Source: Candidatus Yanofskybacteria bacterium CG10_big_fil_rev_8_21_14_0_10_36_16 (GTDB lineage: Bacteria > Patescibacteria > Paceibacteria > 2-02-FULL-40-12 > IGHO2-01-FULL-4-A). Taken from it: a DNA stretch of 64,000 bases. Location of the stretch: the NCBI GenBank assembly GCA_002794035.1, contig PCXQ01000007.1, positions 23,938 to 87,937 on the forward strand, read 5' to 3'. Shown here one piece after another: positions 8,059-15,985 of this stretch (the first letter of the stretch is position 1; each line of letters begins with the position of its first letter). Made by a program: the position numbers and the translations under genes. The notes under the pieces are model-generated. The model had not been told where the DNA came from. It saw nothing but the letters and a program-made list of their open reading frames with translations, and ran no database searches.

Positions 8059-8155
8059 TTTTGGGCTCAAAAAGGAATTCAAGATTTAGTTTGAGAGTAA
8101 GATTTTGACCAACAAACAGCAGAAATGCTGATTTTTAATTTACAATATTTTTCTA

Positions 8156-8184
8156 TTGTTTTTAAGGCGTTTAAATGCTAATAT
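8156..8184 (+). promoter_or_regulatory. Sigma70-type promoter for the gene at 8221
   Basis: TTGTTT, 17 bases, TAATAT, with an extended TGC immediately before the -10 box. The start codon is about 36 bases downstream, with AAGGAGG in the leader. Confidence 0.6.
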
Positions 8185-8220
8185 CGTTTTAAGTTCCAAC
8201 ATCGGACAAGGAGGTTAGAA

Positions 8221-8889
8221 ATGAAATTAACACTAGTTCTTTTATTATTCCTTCCGCTCATAGCACAACAACAGCCAAACTTCTCCAAAGATGATAACCA
8301 ACAGGCTGAAGAAGCAATTAGAGAACAGCCCTACGATGGACCTTTGGAAGTGCAGACCTGCAGGACCATCTTTAACTACGAAAAAATGGATTGGCTTGAA
8401 AATTATTCTGCAAAACACACAACCACATTGAGTAAACTTGGCATTACCCCAACTTCGGTCAACATTTTAAAAACAACAGTTGCAAAGAGGCTAGCGCAAG
8501 ACCTTGTCAGTCGTATTAAGAACAACCTACCAGTCGAAGAAATATGCATGTATTGCATTTGCGGTGATGGTATATGCGCCACGTCCAGCGTGGAATTGCA
8601 AAAAATTTATCAAATCGGCGACTTGCTCGACTATATTGTCAAAGAAGTTCCAGCAGTCAATGAAGGCATACTCTTGGTAGACACCCTTGAACCATGGAAG
8701 AAGTCAGTGATTCAAGAGGCTAGCAGTATTAAGACTAAGTGCGAAACGGACATGAAGGATATACCGAACCATTGGCCTAAATATAGCCGGGAATGCAAGA
8801 CACTACTCAAAGCTTTATCTTACGGCATTGAACCATCAGCTCTGAAGCTAACTGCATCAATGATAGTAAAACTCCGTACTATAAACTAA
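8221..8889 (+). CDS. Hypothetical secreted cysteine-containing protein
   Basis: The 222-residue protein is not recognised. Residues 1-16 (MKLTLVLLLFLPLIAQ) form a short hydrophobic signal-peptide-like segment with no lipobox cysteine. The mature part is hydrophilic and mainly helical by composition. It has several cysteines, including a cluster (EEICMYCICGDGIC, about residues 108-121) that could form disulphides or bind a metal. A very strong AAGGAGG lies before the ATG, with its own promoter upstream. A terminator lies about 180 bases downstream. It looks like an independently expressed exported protein of unknown role. Confidence 0.7.
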   Translation: MKLTLVLLLFLPLIAQQQPNFSKDDNQQAEEAIREQPYDGPLEVQTCRTIFNYEKMDWLENYSAKHTTTLSKLGITPTSVNILKTTVAKRLAQDLVSRIKNNLPVEEICMYCICGDGICATSSVELQKIYQIGDLLDYIVKEVPAVNEGILLVDTLEPWKKSVIQEASSIKTKCETDMKDIPNHWPKYSRECKTLLKALSYGIEPSALKLTASMIVKLRTIN

Positions 8890-9070
8890 TAAAAAAAGTA
8901 ACTACTATCGTCTCGAGTTTGATCGCTCCGCGATAATTTAAATGAGCGAACTTTAATTCCTTTTTTGAAACTCCAATTGTTGAGCTCAAATTATTTGCCA
9001 CCAAATAAAAATTATAGATTGTTAATTTTTTTAGTCCAAATAAATTCAAACTAACTAAAAAATGCTAAAC

Positions 9071-9095
9071 AAAAACCCCGTTGAGGGGTTTTTAA
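9071..9095. terminator. Bidirectional terminator between convergent genes
   Basis: AAAAACCCC and GGGGTTTTT around a short loop, between the plus-strand gene ending at 8889 and the minus-strand gene ending at 9102. The 180 bases before it hold no recognisable feature. Confidence 0.8.
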
Positions 9096-9101
9096 ATTTT
9101 A

Positions 9102-9587
9102 TTAATCAGTTTTTTGATCACTTATTGTACGAACTGCTTTTTCAAACAAATCAGCTGGTGGTCTATATTGCCTATAATCAATTTCACTAAATGGGATTTC
9201 ATTACAAGCATTATATAATGACATCATTAATTCTATGCCCTGCTCTGCTATTTCTTTGGCAACATCTTCATCACCGGCAATTTTTTCCATTAAATCAACC
9301 GCGAATTCTCTGTTGATTTTTGTAAAAAAATAATCAAGGACAGCATGTTTAGCAAAACTAATTTGCATGCTAAGTTTGTTCTGATTTTCAAAATCATCAT
9401 AATATTTAAATATATTTAAAATTTTCTGAGCATTATTTTTTAGCTTCTTGGCATCATACTCTTCCCCTTCAACTAAAAGAATAAGATCAGTCAGAATCGT
9501 CATAGAAGCCAACATCGTCAAATCTCCTAAAAGTAGAAATCTTTCTTGTTGTTGTCTAATTATATCACCAAAACCACATCCGCCCAT
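9102..9587 (-). CDS. Hypothetical soluble helical protein
   Basis: This 161-residue protein is not recognised. It is acidic, predicted mostly helical and has no membrane segment. The N-terminus MGGCGFGDIIRQQQE contains a single early Cys but no hydrophobic leader. AAGGAG lies 8 bases before the ATG, as for other orphan genes here. Upstream on the minus strand TTGATA, 16 bases and TATCTT could be its promoter. It stands alone between a terminator and a tRNA gene. No function is proposed. Confidence 0.65.
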   Translation of the reverse strand: MGGCGFGDIIRQQQERFLLLGDLTMLASMTILTDLILLVEGEEYDAKKLKNNAQKILNIFKYYDDFENQNKLSMQISFAKHAVLDYFFTKINREFAVDLMEKIAGDEDVAKEIAEQGIELMMSLYNACNEIPFSEIDYRQYRPPADLFEKAVRTISDQKTD

Positions 9588-9722
9588 GATGAATCTCCTT
9601 TATTTTATTATTAAAAAACTATCCAAAAGATAGCACAATTAATTATAATATCAAACAGTTTTTAAAATTATATGGATTTTGGATTTAAAACATGCTATCT
9701 TTCAAAAGTAAACAGAAAATTA

Positions 9723-9796
9723 GGGCCTGTAGCTCAGCTGGTTAGAGCGCATCGTTGACATCGATGAGGTCAGCCGTTCGAGTCGGCTCAGGCCCA
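9723..9796 (+). tRNA. tRNA-Val(GAC)
   Basis: The acceptor GGGCCTG/CAGGCCC, anticodon stem-loop CATCG-TTGACAT-CGATG (anticodon GAC) and T-loop TTCGAGT are all intact. CCA is not encoded. A terminator follows. The remaining sequence between 9588 and 9922 shows no other feature. Confidence 0.94.
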
Positions 9797-9811
9797 CACT
9801 TAAATAATAAA

Positions 9812-9838
9812 AACAGCCCCGCCTTAGCAGGGTTTTTT
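9812..9838 (+). terminator. Terminator of tRNA-Val(GAC)
   Basis: A short GC hairpin (GCCCCGCC...GCAGGG) followed by six T residues. Confidence 0.6.
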
Positions 9839-9922
9839 AAATTCTTGTATTTTTAATTATTTCATGCTTTAATTACCACGAATTTTGTTATTTATCAAGT
9901 TCTTTAACAAGGAGATAGCCCA

Positions 9923-11218
9923 ATGAAACAACCCGCAGGTTACTACTTTATAATTTTATCTTTGGTTTTTTGTTTTTGTGGTTCAGCTTCAGCTAAAACT
10001 CACGACTGTGGCACAGCAACTTATAAAAAAGATTTTCTTTATTCTATTGATTACAAAATGTGCCTTAATGGAAAAGAATACAAACAAATCGGACTTAATA
10101 AATTTGATCTGTTTTTCCAGTACCTTGAGTGCAATCCGAGCGAAAATTGTCCTCAAAAATCTAAAGCCAAAAAAGCCCTTAAAGAAATGGGTGACCATGG
10201 TTTTAAAATTATAAGACTAATAGGGTCTGATTTTTATACAAAACAATTCTACGAAAGATTCTTTGATAAAGATCCCGAGATTCAAAAGCAAAAAAGAGCA
10301 AAGCATAAAGCAACCGTTGATGAACTTTTGAATGACTGCGAAAAAAGCGGTATAGACAAAGTTATTTGGGTGAATGTTTGGAACATTGAGTTGTTGGCTG
10401 ATCTTGGCGGACACTCTTTGCGTGGAGGCCTAACCGACCCTAATTCCATTGGATTCAGACGAGCTATGGAATATGTTAGATTTATGGTTGAAAACTTTAA
10501 GGACGATCCCAGGATTGCAGGCTGGGAAGTTCCCGGAAATGAATATGATCTTTCTGCTAATCACGATAATAAATATGGAATTCTTCAGTCCAGAAATGAA
10601 AAAGAATGCAAAATATTACACGAAGGTCCTGATAAACCCTTGCGTCTGTGTTTTGATGATCCTTTAAGCATAATGCCTGTGGTTAGAGATCGGAGTAATA
10701 ATTTCACCTATGATGATTTAGCAAAATACAATCATTTAATGTCTGCAGTCGTAAGAGAAATTGATAAAAATCACTTAATTATAAGCGGTCACTCAAGTGT
10801 AAGAGGCGTAGGAGTTACCGACCAACAACGGGCTGATGATTTTAAAAAAATACACAGCGGTTTGGAAGTAACAAGTTTCCATTCCTATGAACATTTGTAT
10901 TTGTTTGATGTTTTTGAAAAATCTACAAAGGAAATGAGTAAACCGGGAATTGTGGGGGAAATTGGACCCGATGCTTCCGTAAAACCAAGAGATTTAAGCT
11001 GGACATCAAAAAGAAACATTGAATATACAAAAAAAATTATAAGAAAATTCCTAAAATCAGATTTTTCGATAATGCTTCCTTGGGCTTATGCTGATGACAG
11101 AGGAATCGAAGATGAAAGCAACCGAATTTTTTATCTTCGCTATGGTGATACAGATACACCACTTAGATTGTTTGAAAAAGCAAATAAACAAATTAGGGCA
11201 AGATTAAACAATAATTAA
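9923..11218 (+). CDS. Secreted glycoside-hydrolase-like (TIM-barrel, GH5-like) protein
   Basis: The 431 residues start with a clear signal peptide (hydrophobic 8-20, then GSASA before KTHDC). The rest reads as a beta/alpha barrel. A GWEVPGNEYDLS block (about residue 196) places a Glu after Asn as in the acid/base NE of clan GH-A enzymes such as GH5, and IVGEIGPD (about 355) resembles the nucleophile strand. An aromatic FHSYEHLY segment lies between. This would make it an extracellular glycosidase; the substrate is unknown. A strong AAGGAG precedes the ATG and a terminator follows the stop. The next gene codes for a second barrel-like secreted protein. Family assignment is from motif reading only. 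Confidence 0.65.
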   Translation: MKQPAGYYFIILSLVFCFCGSASAKTHDCGTATYKKDFLYSIDYKMCLNGKEYKQIGLNKFDLFFQYLECNPSENCPQKSKAKKALKEMGDHGFKIIRLIGSDFYTKQFYERFFDKDPEIQKQKRAKHKATVDELLNDCEKSGIDKVIWVNVWNIELLADLGGHSLRGGLTDPNSIGFRRAMEYVRFMVENFKDDPRIAGWEVPGNEYDLSANHDNKYGILQSRNEKECKILHEGPDKPLRLCFDDPLSIMPVVRDRSNNFTYDDLAKYNHLMSAVVREIDKNHLIISGHSSVRGVGVTDQQRADDFKKIHSGLEVTSFHSYEHLYLFDVFEKSTKEMSKPGIVGEIGPDASVKPRDLSWTSKRNIEYTKKIIRKFLKSDFSIMLPWAYADDRGIEDESNRIFYLRYGDTDTPLRLFEKANKQIRARLNNN

Positions 11219-11240
11219 TTTAAGCCAATATTATAATTCA

Positions 11241-11265
11241 AAGCGCCATTTCTGGCGCTTTTTTT
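11241..11265 (+). terminator. Terminator of the first glycosidase-like gene
   Basis: AAGCGCCA and TGGCGCTT arms with a TTTC loop, followed by T residues. The 160 bases to the next gene hold no other clear element. Confidence 0.88.
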
Positions 11266-11425
11266 ATCCCTATATCCATCCCGCCAAAGTAGAGTTAGTA
11301 TGAGGATTTATTATTTTTTATATTACGATTAGACAAAATTATATAAATATAGTCAATATTTTTTGATATCGAAATTATGGTTAGGCTGTTCCCAGACATT
11401 TAACAATAGAAAAACGAGGTGAAAA

Positions 11426-13069
11426 ATGTTGAAATCAAAGAATCTCTACTTGGTTTCGTGTTTTTTATTTATTTGGGTTTCAAGTGTGCTTGGTCAAAAT
11501 GGCACCTGTTCTCTACCTGAAATTAAAGACAGTAATAGCCTGAGAATTCTTTTACCAAGAGATTGGAAAGGAATCAATTATTATCCAGAGAATCACCATT
11601 TTTATCACATGCTAAATGATTGGTGGACCGTTGATGAAAAGACTAACTTGCCTGTTCATCAAGTAGTAGATAATGACATGGCACTAATGAGAAAAAATGG
11701 ATTTAATTTTTTGCATCTGTATATTTGGGATAATGTTTGGTTCAGAGAGCTCAATGATTGGCCCGGCATTGGGTTTAATCCTATTGGCCAAAATCCCTGC
11801 CTTTCTAACAATGATCAGTTTCTAGCGCTTGATGATTTTATAACCAAAGCCAGAAGACACAATTTGTATGTCGGGATAAGTTTCGTAACCAAACCTGTAA
11901 TAGATAAGTTAAATTCAGGAATCACAGCAGAAGAGGCGGCCAAGCTTGGCAAAAATTACTATGATTGGACTTCCGTCTTTATTAACAGTCTTGCGCCCAG
12001 GCACAGAAACATTTTGCTTTGGGGGTTTATTTATGGATTTGGGCCTTCGCCTGATGCTGGAGTTGAAAATCCATGGAATGTCTTTTATAAAAACGCCTAT
12101 GAGCCTTTTTATCAATTAGCCAAAGACACAGCGTTATATCCCGGGTTAGGACTAGTTGGTGTTAACCTAACAATGCCAAGCAGACAAACAGAAGATGGAT
12201 CGTTTGTTTGGGATACTAAGCATGCGCAAAAACAGGCTGGAATAATAACAGAGATGAATTTGCCTGATCCTGATATATACATGTTACAACTCTACAATGC
12301 AAATTCTTTGGATTTAACTAAAGCACTTAAAGAGCTGTCTGAATCTAAATTAGATGAAAAATCTAAAACTATCCCGTATGAAAAAATATTTGCTATTGAA
12401 TTTGGGAGTTCCTCTTCATTCGCAGACCCGCCTTATGGAAATAACATGGAGGGATTCGGCGATGCCCTGTCGCCGTCATTTGATGCTGAGGGTCACGCAC
12501 AAAGCATCAGCAATACTCTTTGTGCCTTAGAATCCGTCGGTATTAATAAATTGGGATACTGGACACTATATGATGCTTGGAATTTCTGGCAAAAACCCCC
12601 TTTTAACTTTGATATAAACACATTCAATTTGGCATGGAATGGCTATTGGGGTTTATTGCCTCATACACCCAGTACTCAAAATCAATCACCCCCAAAGCCT
12701 GCTTTTAAAACTCTCTCTTCGTTTTATAAGACCAAAAGTTTGCATTGCGAAGTCCCTCCTGAACCTATTGTAAAACTACAGCTTCACAAACAAACAGTCT
12801 TGCTCGACGACATTCAAAAAGTGACACTTGCATGGACTGCGGCCGAAGCTAGAAATTTAGTTTTAAAAAATGGCAATAAAGAAATACCCCTCCATGGAAC
12901 TGCGGGTCGTATTGAATTAGAAATCAGTTTAAAATCCGGAGAAGAAAGGATTATAACCTTAGTTGCTAATAATTTTAACAATAATGAAACTATTGTTTCT
13001 AAAACATCTGTTACGATAAAATACAAACAAACAGAAACGCCTATGAGATCACGGTCTAACCAACGCTAA
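11426..13069 (+). CDS. Secreted TIM-barrel-like protein with C-terminal beta domain
   Basis: The 547 residues begin with a signal peptide (residues 5-23, ending near VLGQ). The body (about 40-420) is rich in Trp, Tyr and Phe and has barrel-like strands such as FNFLHLYIWDNVWF, LWGFIYGFG and KIFAIEFGSSS, resembling glycosidases of clan GH-A. The Glu in FAIEFGS could be catalytic. Residues about 445-535 look like an Ig-like or carbohydrate-binding beta domain. GAGGTG lies before the ATG. With the preceding gene it suggests extracellular polysaccharide processing, or modification of a host or self surface. Sequence similarity to a named family was not recognised. Confidence 0.55.
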   Translation: MLKSKNLYLVSCFLFIWVSSVLGQNGTCSLPEIKDSNSLRILLPRDWKGINYYPENHHFYHMLNDWWTVDEKTNLPVHQVVDNDMALMRKNGFNFLHLYIWDNVWFRELNDWPGIGFNPIGQNPCLSNNDQFLALDDFITKARRHNLYVGISFVTKPVIDKLNSGITAEEAAKLGKNYYDWTSVFINSLAPRHRNILLWGFIYGFGPSPDAGVENPWNVFYKNAYEPFYQLAKDTALYPGLGLVGVNLTMPSRQTEDGSFVWDTKHAQKQAGIITEMNLPDPDIYMLQLYNANSLDLTKALKELSESKLDEKSKTIPYEKIFAIEFGSSSSFADPPYGNNMEGFGDALSPSFDAEGHAQSISNTLCALESVGINKLGYWTLYDAWNFWQKPPFNFDINTFNLAWNGYWGLLPHTPSTQNQSPPKPAFKTLSSFYKTKSLHCEVPPEPIVKLQLHKQTVLLDDIQKVTLAWTAAEARNLVLKNGNKEIPLHGTAGRIELEISLKSGEERIITLVANNFNNNETIVSKTSVTIKYKQTETPMRSRSNQR

Positions 13070-13074
13070 AGCTA

Positions 13075-13099
13075 AAAACCCCGCCTTGACGAGGTTTTT
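13075..13099 (+). terminator. Terminator after the second barrel-like gene
   Basis: AAAACCCCGCC pairs imperfectly with GACGAGGTTTTT, giving a GC stem with a T-run. Confidence 0.7.
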
Positions 13100-13101
13100 G
13101 T

Positions 13102-13128
13102 CCCCACACTCATTGCATGAGTGTGGGG
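13102..13128. repeat. Perfect 12-bp hairpin with a 3-base loop
   Basis: CCCCACACTCAT and ATGAGTGTGGGG enclose TGC. It directly follows a terminator and precedes the minus-strand tRNA-Phe, for which it may serve as a terminator. Confidence 0.7.
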
Positions 13129-13141
13129 ATTTATTTAGCAG

Positions 13142-13215
13142 TGCCGCGGGTCAGATTCGAACTGACGACACAAGGCTCTTCAGGCCTCTGCTCTAACCAA
13201 CTGAGCTACCGCGGC
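13142..13215 (-). tRNA. tRNA-Phe(GAA)
   Basis: The acceptor GCCGCGG/CCGCGGC, loop CTGAAGA (anticodon GAA) and T-loop TTCGAAT are intact. CCA is not encoded. The AT-rich gap to 13371 holds TTATCAACA and TTATCTACA (13284 onward), which resemble DnaA boxes but are isolated. Confidence 0.94.
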
Positions 13216-13371
13216 ATAAACACATATTAACATTTTAGGGTTAAATTTCAATACTTTTGGGCTTTTATTGTAAACCCATCAAAGTTATCAACAGAGTTAT
13301 CTACAAAACCTGAACCCCTTTGTTATAATTAACATATATACTGTAATACCAACCAAATCACTTATCAACAA

Positions 13372-14040
13372 ATGCGAAAAGACAAAGAAATAGCCTTTCA
13401 ATTAAGGCGTTCTGGTAAAAGTTACAAACAAATAAGCTTTGAACTTGGAGTACCACCAAGCACTCTTTCAAATTGGTTCAAAAATGAACCTTGGTCTACA
13501 GAAATAAGAGACAGTCTGGCATCCACTGAATCACTCGCCTACCCCGAAAAACTAAAAAGAGTAGTTTCTGCAATCAAAAACAAACATGCTAAACTTAATG
13601 AATTTTATAAAAAAGAAGCTTCTGTTGAATTTACAGAACTTAAAAAAAATCCTCTTTTTATGGCAGGCATAATGCTCTATTGGAGTGAAGGAGGTAAATC
13701 AACAAAAAACAGTGTATTGCGTTTTACCAACAGTGATCCTGACATGGTAAGATTATATTGTCTTTTTTTAAAAAAAATATTAAAGCTACCCAAACATAAA
13801 ATAGCTACAAGATTGCTTTTATACCCTGACTCAACTGACGAACCACAAAAAAGATTCTGGAGTAGGATTATTGACATGCCCTTAGAAAATTTTAGAAAAT
13901 CTATTTATATAAAGGGCAAACAGCCAAAAAACAGAAAATCTTATGGTGTTTGCAGTGTTGAAGTTTATAACCGAAAACTCATTGAAAAAATGCTAAAATG
14001 GATTGAGTTAAGTAGACAACACTTATTAAATAAATTATAA
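13372..14040 (+). CDS. HTH protein with LAGLIDADG-like C-terminal half, paralogue 2
   Basis: This 222-residue protein is a clear paralogue of the gene at 4517-5203. It has an N-terminal helix-turn-helix (YKQISFELGVPPSTLSNWF, about 17-35) and a C-terminal half with LYWSEGGK, LRFTNSDPDMV, LPKHKI, RFWSRI and a closing MLKWIEL. Shared blocks are colinear, so both come from one ancestor, though overall identity is moderate. It lies between tRNA-Phe and tRNA-Gly, only 11 bases before the latter. The G...WSEG and NSD blocks resemble LAGLIDADG-type endonucleases by spacing. A DNA-binding regulator is the main alternative. Confidence 0.75.
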   Translation: MRKDKEIAFQLRRSGKSYKQISFELGVPPSTLSNWFKNEPWSTEIRDSLASTESLAYPEKLKRVVSAIKNKHAKLNEFYKKEASVEFTELKKNPLFMAGIMLYWSEGGKSTKNSVLRFTNSDPDMVRLYCLFLKKILKLPKHKIATRLLLYPDSTDEPQKRFWSRIIDMPLENFRKSIYIKGKQPKNRKSYGVCSVEVYNRKLIEKMLKWIELSRQHLLNKL

Positions 14041-14051
14041 TCAACCTTATT

Positions 14052-14122
14052 GCGGGTATGGTATAGTGGTATTACGCGACCTTGCCAAGGTCGAGAGAGG
14101 GGTTCAATTCCCCTTACCCGCT
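14052..14122 (+). tRNA. tRNA-Gly(GCC)
   Basis: The acceptor GCGGGTA/TACCCGC, anticodon stem-loop CGACC-TTGCCAA-GGTCG (anticodon GCC) and T-loop TTCAATT are intact. CCA is not encoded. It probably belongs to the transcript of the preceding HTH gene. Confidence 0.94.
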
Positions 14123-14182
14123 CATAGAAATTTAAATTTGCATTTCATGATTTGGTGTTGAAATCATGATTTGTGTTAAAAA

Positions 14183-14536
14183 ATGTCTAAATTAAAACTC
14201 ATATATCTCTACATTTTTTCATCAGTCGGATTGATTTTGATCATAATAGGCGGAGTTAGTTTAATCAACCTAGGTCTCAAAACTTACATTTTTACAAAAG
14301 CAGATCAAGACTATTACTACAGAATTCCTGTTGCACAGAAAATCATAATTGAAGACGGCGTAGAAAAAGCAGTAGAAAAGGAGCTCACTGAAGAGGAGAT
14401 TAAAGAGCAAGAAGAGACTGCCAAAGAACAGCGTTCTGCTCAAAGACAGCGAGATGCTGCCCAAGCAGTTGCAATGCTCATAGTAGGTATTCCTCTTTAT
14501 ACCTACCACTGGAGACAAGTTAGAAAAAAGGATTAA
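14183..14536 (+). CDS. Hypothetical membrane protein with charged coil
   Basis: The 117 residues contain a TM segment at about 8-32, a charged Glu/Lys/Gln-rich stretch (about 55-92) that may form a short coiled coil, and a second hydrophobic segment (about 93-108, AVAMLIVGIPLYTYHW). No family is recognised. It lies 12 bases before the next membrane gene and is probably co-transcribed with it. There is no Shine-Dalgarno. Confidence 0.6.
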   Translation: MSKLKLIYLYIFSSVGLILIIIGGVSLINLGLKTYIFTKADQDYYYRIPVAQKIIIEDGVEKAVEKELTEEEIKEQEETAKEQRSAQRQRDAAQAVAMLIVGIPLYTYHWRQVRKKD

Positions 14537-14547
14537 TATTGATTTAA

Positions 14548-15075
14548 ATGTTTTTTACTGCACTGCTCAAAAAAATGCGCCTCAATATTAAGAGAAAATT
14601 TGACCATGGAGATTCACTCTATTTGGCTTTAGCTTTCCCAATTTTATTTACCTTTATTGCAACTTTTGCGGTATCTCGCGTAATAAGCTACTTCTGGCCT
14701 TATATTTATCTTGAGCTTGGACCTGATTTACATGTACACCACTACACATATGGAATTATCATCATGGCGCTTGCAGGATACTTGGCATTAGCTATGAGAA
14801 CTCCGCGAGGTAAATTTTGGGTTGCCATGTTGCACGGTATCGGTATGGGGCTAGCAATGGACGAATTTGCCATGTGGCTACACCTCAAAGAAGATGACAT
14901 CGTTCGCTGGAGCTATGACGGCATCACAGTTACAATAGGCATTTTTCTGTTTGTATTCACAGTAAGACCGGGAATACTATTATTAAAAAATCTCTGGCCA
15001 AAAACATGGAACAAGAAAGCAATTACAATATTGGCAGAAAATCCAATACCAAAAGACCCAAAAATTTCTGAGTAA
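14548..15075 (+). CDS. Hypothetical integral membrane protein, His-rich loop
   Basis: The 175-residue protein has about four hydrophobic segments (roughly 27-50, 67-82, 88-102 and 122-140). Between the first two, LGPDLHVHHYTYG gives a striking histidine cluster, and MDEFAMWLHLKEDD follows the third. Such His/Asp/Glu residues near the membrane could bind a metal, but no family is recognised. An alternative start is the ATG at 14575 (MRLNIKRKF). It appears to form a two-gene unit with the preceding gene. Confidence 0.65.
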   Translation: MFFTALLKKMRLNIKRKFDHGDSLYLALAFPILFTFIATFAVSRVISYFWPYIYLELGPDLHVHHYTYGIIIMALAGYLALAMRTPRGKFWVAMLHGIGMGLAMDEFAMWLHLKEDDIVRWSYDGITVTIGIFLFVFTVRPGILLLKNLWPKTWNKKAITILAENPIPKDPKISE

Positions 15076-15125
15076 ACACAACAATTTCGTGCATATATTA
15101 TTTTGTACATCTATTTTTATTTAAC

Positions 15126-15196
15126 CCCGCCCTTGAAAACCATAGTTAAAAATAAAAATACCAAAATAATACAAGAGAATATTTTTCAAGGGCGGG
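15126..15196. repeat. 71-bp inverted-repeat element, ends similar to the tRNA-Leu insertion
   Basis: The 14-bp arms 15126-15139 and 15183-15196 are perfect complements around an AT-rich interior. Counting the preceding C, the left end CCCCGCCCTTGAAAA differs by one base from the left end of the tRNA-carrying insertion at 7843. No target duplication is seen here. A GC-rich terminator with a long loop is an alternative reading. Confidence 0.5.
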
Positions 15197-15197
15197 A

Positions 15198-15225
15198 TTG
15201 ACTTTTTATGTCAGTTTGCTATAAT
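15198..15225 (+). promoter_or_regulatory. Sigma70-type promoter for the 3D-domain gene
   Basis: TTGACT, 16 bases, TATAAT. It begins two bases after the inverted repeat and is followed by a 130-base leader. Confidence 0.75.
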
Positions 15226-15231
15226 TAAGAT

Positions 15232-15357
15232 ACAATAAAGTAATGGCCCAACAAGGGTCATATCGAGAAATAGCTTTAAATATAGCTATTTTTTATTGGT
15301 TTTATAAGGTTTTTAAGGACTATTTAGCCCTTATATCCATAATAAAACCACATAAAA
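15232..15357 (+). promoter_or_regulatory. Structured leader with attenuator-like hairpin
   Basis: In order: a small hairpin TGGCCC/GGGTCA, a stem AAATAGCT/AGCTATTT followed directly by a T-run (about 15268-15296), and a second domain closed by GGTTTTAT/ATAAAACC. This looks like a premature terminator with a possible competing fold before the start codon. No riboswitch class is recognised. Confidence 0.45.
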
Positions 15358-15972
15358 ATGAACATAAAATTAAGAATTTTTTCAGGAATTGTTACAATTA
15401 TTTTACTATTTGTAACTATTGTGCCTAAACAAGCTGATGCCGGATTACTTAGTTGGTTTAAAGATGCAATTAAGGGACCCGAGGAGTCAAAAAACACAGC
15501 AAGCCATGAAGACGTTTACATGGATCCCGGCATATTATTTGCCTTAAGGAAAACCACAGAAAAAGAAAACAATAAGCTGGATATGATACAAGGAAATTCA
15601 CTTATTCAATTCAGCAATCCTTTTGGAGCTGATATATTGCAAAACACTGCCTATATCTCTGCAAGCAATACAGTAGTAATAAGAGAACTTACAATTCCTG
15701 CGAGTGCTTATTCTTCAACACCAGACCAAACAGATGATTCGCCATTTATTACAGCTATGGGAACAACTGTTAGAGATGGAATAATAGCAGCAAATTTTCT
15801 TCCATTTGGTACAAAAATTAAAATACCAGATGTTTATGGAGATAAGATATTCGTAGTTGAAGATCGCATGAATCGCAGATATTGGCACAAAATAGATATT
15901 TGGTTTCCAGATAGACAATCCGCTTTACAGTTCGGTCTTAGAACAGTAAGAATACAGGTTCTTGAATCATAA
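15358..15972 (+). CDS. Exported 3D (Asp-Asp-Asp) domain cell-wall protein
   Basis: The 204 residues start with a signal peptide (about 5-28, ending QADA). The C-terminal domain (about 114-204) matches the 3D domain of lytic-transglycosylase-like cell-wall proteins: PASAYSSTPDQ, TAMGTTVRDGIIAANFLPFGTKI, VVEDRMN and KIDIWFPDRQSALQFG, with the three conserved aspartates in place. Such domains share the double-psi barrel with RlpA and MltA and act on peptidoglycan. The middle (30-110) is low-conservation linker. Its own promoter and a structured leader suggest regulated expression. Confidence 0.82.
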   Translation: MNIKLRIFSGIVTIILLFVTIVPKQADAGLLSWFKDAIKGPEESKNTASHEDVYMDPGILFALRKTTEKENNKLDMIQGNSLIQFSNPFGADILQNTAYISASNTVVIRELTIPASAYSSTPDQTDDSPFITAMGTTVRDGIIAANFLPFGTKIKIPDVYGDKIFVVEDRMNRRYWHKIDIWFPDRQSALQFGLRTVRIQVLES

Positions 15973-15985
15973 AAACAACCACTAT

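Noticed and set aside
13280..13310. Two DnaA-box-like 9-mers near tRNA-Phe as a second origin
   Set aside because: Only two loose matches in an AT-rich gap without other origin features.
15243..15428. 61-residue plus-strand frame in the leader of the 3D-domain gene
   Set aside because: It overlaps the hairpins and the start of the real gene, has no ribosome-binding site and no protein-like character.
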